Assembly (NCBI GenBank): GCA_964640305.1
Contig: CAZXFF010000015.1
Coordinates: 1-43,155 of the forward strand
Direction: 5' to 3'
Origin: Coprenecus sp964640305
GTDB taxonomy: Bacteria > Bacteroidota > Bacteroidia > Bacteroidales > UBA932
DNA: 43,155 nucleotides
Shown here: one piece after another, positions 39,931 through 43,155 of the stretch
Layout: the number at the start of each line of letters is the position of its first letter
Position numbering within the stretch: position 1 is the first letter of the stretch
The notes under the pieces: generated by a model
What the model saw: only the letters and a program-made list of their open reading frames with translations
Told to the model about the DNA's origin: nothing
Databases searched by the model: none
Translations under genes and position numbers: made by a program

Positions 39931-40842
39931 ATGAAAGGAATAGTGTTGGCCGGAGGCTCCGGCACCCGTCTTTATCCTATTACCAAAGGAGTCAGCAAGC
40001 AGCTGCTCCCCATATATGACAAACCGATGGTATACTACCCTATATCCGTGCTGATGCTGGCAGGGATAAGGGACATACTGATAATCTCCACACCCCAGGA
40101 CCTGCCGGGCTTCCGCAGGCTGTTAGGAGACGGTTCTGACTTCGGAGTGCGCTTCGGGTATGCCGAGCAGCCTTCTCCTGACGGACTGGCCCAGGCGTTC
40201 ATCATCGGCGAGAAGTTCATAGGTGATGATGCTGCCTGTCTGGTATTGGGAGACAACATATTCTATGGCAGTTATTTCACGCCGATGCTCAGCAAGGCCG
40301 TGAAGAGAGCTGAAACGGAAGGCAAAGCCACCGTATTCGGCTATTGGGTATCGGATCCTGAGCGTTATGGAGTGGCTGAAATCGACAGGCAGGGCAATGT
40401 GCTGAGCATAGAGGAAAAACCGAAAGAGCCGAAATCCAACTATGCCGTGACCGGTCTGTATTTCTATCCCAACAAGGTAGTGGAAGTGGCCAAGCAAATC
40501 AAGCCCTCGGCCCGCGGGGAACTGGAAATCACTACAGTGAACCAGGAGTTCCTGAAGGAAGGCAGTCTGAAGCTGGAGACCCTCGGCCGCGGCTTCGCCT
40601 GGCTGGATACGGGAACCCACGACTCATTGGCAGAGGCCTCCACATTCATAGAAGTAATAGAGAAGAGACAGGGTCTGAAGATAGCCTGTCTGGAAGGAAT
40701 AGCACTACGTAAAGGCTGGATTACACCGGAAAAGATGCGGGAGCTGGCCCAGCCGATGATCAAGAACCAGTACGGGCAATATCTGGCCCGCCTGGCGGAT
40801 GAATTTTCAAAGAACAGGTCAGGAGAACCCGTAGAATGTTAA
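39931..40842 (+). CDS. rfbA: Glucose-1-phosphate thymidylyltransferase
   Basis: First step of dTDP-L-rhamnose synthesis: dTTP plus glucose-1-phosphate to dTDP-glucose. The 303-residue product has the signature GIVLAGGSGTRLYPITKGVS followed by KQLLPIYDKPMVYYPISVLM, catalytic LVLGDNIFYGSYF, VAEIDRQGNVLSIEEKPKEP, and GFAWLDTGTHDSLAEASTFI. It lies 5 nt after the coiled-coil gene and 4 nt before rfbB, a tight operon. Its pathway partners rfbC and rfbD are near 12 kb. Confidence 0.98.
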   Translation: MKGIVLAGGSGTRLYPITKGVSKQLLPIYDKPMVYYPISVLMLAGIRDILIISTPQDLPGFRRLLGDGSDFGVRFGYAEQPSPDGLAQAFIIGEKFIGDDAACLVLGDNIFYGSYFTPMLSKAVKRAETEGKATVFGYWVSDPERYGVAEIDRQGNVLSIEEKPKEPKSNYAVTGLYFYPNKVVEVAKQIKPSARGELEITTVNQEFLKEGSLKLETLGRGFAWLDTGTHDSLAEASTFIEVIEKRQGLKIACLEGIALRKGWITPEKMRELAQPMIKNQYGQYLARLADEFSKNRSGEPVEC

Positions 40843-40846
40843 GGAC

Positions 40847-41989
40847 ATGGATTATAGACGCACAATAATAATCACCGGCGGAGCCGGTTTCATAGGCAGC
40901 CATGTAGTCAGGCTGTTCGTGACCAGGTATCCGGAGTACAGGATCATCAACCTGGACAAACTGACGTATGCCGGGAATCTGGCAAACCTGAAGGACATCG
41001 AAGACCGTCCGAACTACCGTTTCGTAAGGATGGACATCTGCGACTTCGACGGGGTATATGCCCTCATGCAGGAAGAGAAGGTGGACGGCATAATCCATCT
41101 GGCCGCAGAAAGCCACGTGGACCGTTCCATCAAGGACCCGTTCACCTTTGCAAGGACCAATGTGATGGGGACCTTGTCCATGCTCCAGGCTGCAAAACTC
41201 TACTGGGAGTCCCTCCCTGAGAAGTATGAAGGCAAACGTTTCTACCATATCTCCACTGACGAGGTGTACGGGGCGCTGGAACTGACAGATCCGGAAGGCA
41301 TCGAGCCTCCGTTCACGACCACCGCCTCCTCATCGGAGCACCATCTGGCTTACGGCAAGGACTTCTTCTATGAGGATACCAAATACAATCCCCATAGCCC
41401 TTATTCTGCCTCCAAAGCGAGCAGCGACCATTTCGTACGGGCCTTCCACGATACCTACGGAATGCCCACGATAGTGACGAACTGCAGCAACAACTACGGG
41501 CCTTACCAGTTCCCGGAGAAGCTGATACCTCTGTTCATCAACAATATCCGTCACGGCAAGCCTCTTCCGGTATACGGCAAGGGCGAGAACGTGCGGGACT
41601 GGCTGTATGTGGAGGACCACGCGAGGGCGATCGACCTGATCTTCCATAAGGGCAGGATCGCTGATACTTACAATATCGGCGGTTTCAACGAGTGGAAGAA
41701 CATTGACCTGATAAAGGTGATGATAAAGACAGTGGACAGGATCTTAGGCAATCCTGAGGGCAGCAGTCTAGGATTGATAACATACGTCACCGACCGTGCC
41801 GGCCACGACATGCGATACGCCATCGACAGCACGAAGCTCCAGAAAGAGCTGGGCTGGGAGCCGAGCCTCCAGTTCGAGGAAGGCATCGAAAAGACCGTAA
41901 GATGGTACCTCGACAACCAGGAATGGATGGACAATGTCACCAGTGGGGACTACCAGAAATACTACGATGAAATGTACCGTAACAGGTAA
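40847..41989 (+). CDS. rfbB: dTDP-glucose 4,6-dehydratase
   Basis: Second step of dTDP-L-rhamnose synthesis. The 380-residue extended SDR has the NAD motif TGGAGFIGSHVVRLF, LAAESHVDRSIKDPFTFART, YHISTDEVYGALEL, the active site YSASKASSDHFVRAFHDTYG and NCSNNYGPYQFPEKLIPLFI. An insert of about 25 residues sits between the DEVYG block and the active site (DPEGIEPPFTTTASSSEHHL), as in many Bacteroidetes copies. It is the last gene before the sharp fall in GC. Confidence 0.98.
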   Translation: MDYRRTIIITGGAGFIGSHVVRLFVTRYPEYRIINLDKLTYAGNLANLKDIEDRPNYRFVRMDICDFDGVYALMQEEKVDGIIHLAAESHVDRSIKDPFTFARTNVMGTLSMLQAAKLYWESLPEKYEGKRFYHISTDEVYGALELTDPEGIEPPFTTTASSSEHHLAYGKDFFYEDTKYNPHSPYSASKASSDHFVRAFHDTYGMPTIVTNCSNNYGPYQFPEKLIPLFINNIRHGKPLPVYGKGENVRDWLYVEDHARAIDLIFHKGRIADTYNIGGFNEWKNIDLIKVMIKTVDRILGNPEGSSLGLITYVTDRAGHDMRYAIDSTKLQKELGWEPSLQFEEGIEKTVRWYLDNQEWMDNVTSGDYQKYYDEMYRNR

Positions 41990-42015
41990 ATTCCTTAACA
42001 TAATTAAAACTGCGG

Positions 42016-42034
42016 CAGTTAGGGCGGCTAACTG
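42016..42034 (+). promoter_or_regulatory. Hairpin between rfbB and the flippase gene
   Basis: CAGTTAG (42016-42022), loop GGCGG, CTAACTG (42028-42034). The stem is perfect and lies in a GC-rich island inside AT-rich DNA, with CTGC and GCAG flanks. It has no T tract, so an RNA control structure is more likely than a terminator. Confidence 0.5.
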
Positions 42035-42142
42035 ACGGCGCAGGAAACGATTTCACGCAGGAGCAGAACTGTACATTGGTTTCACTTTCTTAACATTTCT
42101 CAAATTAGAGATTGTTTGGTAAGGCCGAATATAGAATATGCT

Positions 42143-43155
42143 ATGAAGGCACCAACTAGAATAATTGTAAATACTTTAGCACAATATATTAGGACATTAC
42201 TTAACGTTATATTATCTCTATGGTCTTCCAGATTAATTTTATCAGCGTTAGGTGAAAGTGATTTCGGCATATATTCATTAGTAGCTGGTATTGTATCGAT
42301 GCTGTCTTTCATGGTAAATGCCCTCACTCAATCAACACAAAGATATATTTCTTATTACCAAGGCAAAAATAGCATTGAAAAATTAAAGTATATTTTTAAC
42401 AATAGCCTTATTTTACACTTAATAATCGGCCTAATATTAATCATTATATTTGAAGTTGTTTCCATATTTCTTTTTGATGGCTTTTTAAATATTCCTACAG
42501 AGAGATTAACAGCCGCAAGGGCTATATATCAAACAGTTGTGTTGATGCTGTTTGTATCTGTCCTATCTGCTCCTTTCAAAGCACTTTTAATATCGCATGA
42601 GAATATTGTGTATATCTCTATAATTGAGGTATTGGATGGAGTCCTAAAATTAGTATTGGCGATATTTCTTGTACAAATCAATTATGACAAATTGATTGTT
42701 TACGGAGTTTTAATGTTGCTAATCAGACTCTTTAATATATTCGCTTTTGCAATATATGATTTTGTTAAATATAGAGAATGCCGTATTTCTAGTTTAAAAT
42801 TATTTGATTTTAAATTTATCAAAGATATTTCATCTTTTACAGGTTGGGTTGTATATCATTCGTTATGTATTGTCGGAAGAACGCAAGGATTGGCATTATT
42901 GATTAATAAAATATATGGGACAGTATTAAATGCATCATACGGCATTGGAATACAAGTTTCAGGGGCTGTGAAATTTATAAGTTCTTCGTTAGGAAATGCG
43001 ATAAATCCTCAACTAGTTAAATCAGAAGGTGCAGATATTAGGGAACACGTGTGGAAGTTGGCAAGAATGCAATGCAAATATTCATTTTTGCTTTTGTCCC
43101 TTGTTTCAATTCCTATTATAATGGAAATGGACACGATTTTAAAGATATGGCTTAA
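42143..43155 (+). CDS. Wzx-type polysaccharide flippase, 3'-truncated by the window edge
   Basis: Inner-membrane transporter that flips lipid-linked O-antigen or capsule repeat units. At least 337 codons are seen. The start is MKAPTRIIVNTLAQYIRTLL, followed by SSRLILSALGESDFGIYSLV and the conserved ALTQSTQRYISYYQG region, with at least eight hydrophobic helices so far. The ATG at 42143 is used because an ATG at 42138 meets a stop at once. Codons are AT-rich (many ATA, TTA, AAA) unlike rfbB 150 nt upstream, the usual sign of a laterally acquired polysaccharide locus. A MATE-like antigen transporter is the only alternative. Confidence 0.85.
   Translation, partial: MKAPTRIIVNTLAQYIRTLLNVILSLWSSRLILSALGESDFGIYSLVAGIVSMLSFMVNALTQSTQRYISYYQGKNSIEKLKYIFNNSLILHLIIGLILIIIFEVVSIFLFDGFLNIPTERLTAARAIYQTVVLMLFVSVLSAPFKALLISHENIVYISIIEVLDGVLKLVLAIFLVQINYDKLIVYGVLMLLIRLFNIFAFAIYDFVKYRECRISSLKLFDFKFIKDISSFTGWVVYHSLCIVGRTQGLALLINKIYGTVLNASYGIGIQVSGAVKFISSSLGNAINPQLVKSEGADIREHVWKLARMQCKYSFLLLSLVSIPIIMEMDTILKIWL

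Noticed and set aside
42011..42045. JUMPstart/ops element before the polysaccharide locus
   Set aside because: GGCGG is present, but the full ops consensus (GGCGGTAGCGT) is not, so I call only the hairpin.

Overview
This window reads as chromosome of an anaerobic Bacteroidales bacterium, perhaps close to Rikenellaceae (that rank is a guess). The evidence is Bacteroidetes-type promoters (TTTG, about 19-22 nt, TAnnTTTG) before many genes, lineage-specific families (DUF4290, DUF4295, DUF4199, DUF4251, probable DUF4252), a long SecA, a rubredoxin, and gene orders typical of the group. Most of the window is moderate-GC housekeeping DNA. Base composition drops sharply to AT-rich after about 42.1 kb, where an O-antigen or capsule locus begins.

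Layout. 1-1.5 kb: the 3' end of dnaJ, then rplS with tRNA-Arg(ACG) 12 nt behind it. 1.5-2.3 kb: a non-coding stretch with a terminator, a long hairpin and copy 1 of a structured repeat. 2.3-8.0 kb (minus strand): a heavy-metal RND efflux operon (adaptor, pump, TolC) whose adaptor has a His-rich 48-nt tandem repeat broken by a 100-N assembly gap. 8.1-9.3 kb: a DUF1963 gene and a DUF4251 gene. 9.3-10.2 kb: non-coding DNA with copy 2 of the repeat in the opposite orientation, then initiator tRNA. 10.3-13.1 kb: hisS, rfbC and rfbD. 13.2-17.1 kb: DUF4290, ftsK and a LolA-like gene. 17.0-19.3 kb: Nudix, a 54-aa rubredoxin and eno. 19.4-21.4 kb: an HdeD-like membrane protein and a CoA-transferase. 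21.5-23.8 kb: an ECF sigma factor, a putative anti-sigma factor, a DUF4252-like protein and an outer-membrane barrel candidate. 23.9-29.6 kb: DUF486, secA, lpdA and a bactofilin. 29.6-31.1 kb (minus strand): glycosyltransferase 2 and DUF4199. 31.2-36.5 kb: thrS-infC-rpmI-rplT-lepB, then rpmB-rpmG-DUF4295. 36.6-42.0 kb: a FlaA1/CapD-type dehydratase, an unknown lipoprotein/coiled-coil pair, rfbA and rfbB. 42.1 kb to the end: an AT-rich Wzx-type flippase cut by the window edge.

How the genes work together. rfbA, rfbB, rfbC and rfbD form a complete dTDP-L-rhamnose pathway split over two loci 27 kb apart. With the dehydratase and flippase they point to surface polysaccharide synthesis. The thrS-to-rpmG stretch is a translation block carrying two anomalies: infC appears to start at an AUA codon, and lepB has an in-frame amber codon exactly where signal peptidases keep a Tyr. 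The sigma-factor cluster looks like a small envelope-stress unit.

Best candidates for something undescribed: the two-hairpin intergenic repeat that flanks the metal-efflux segment in inverted orientation, the lepB amber codon, the TTGCAAC/GTTGCAA operator of the efflux operon, and the unrecognised lipoprotein/coiled-coil pair.
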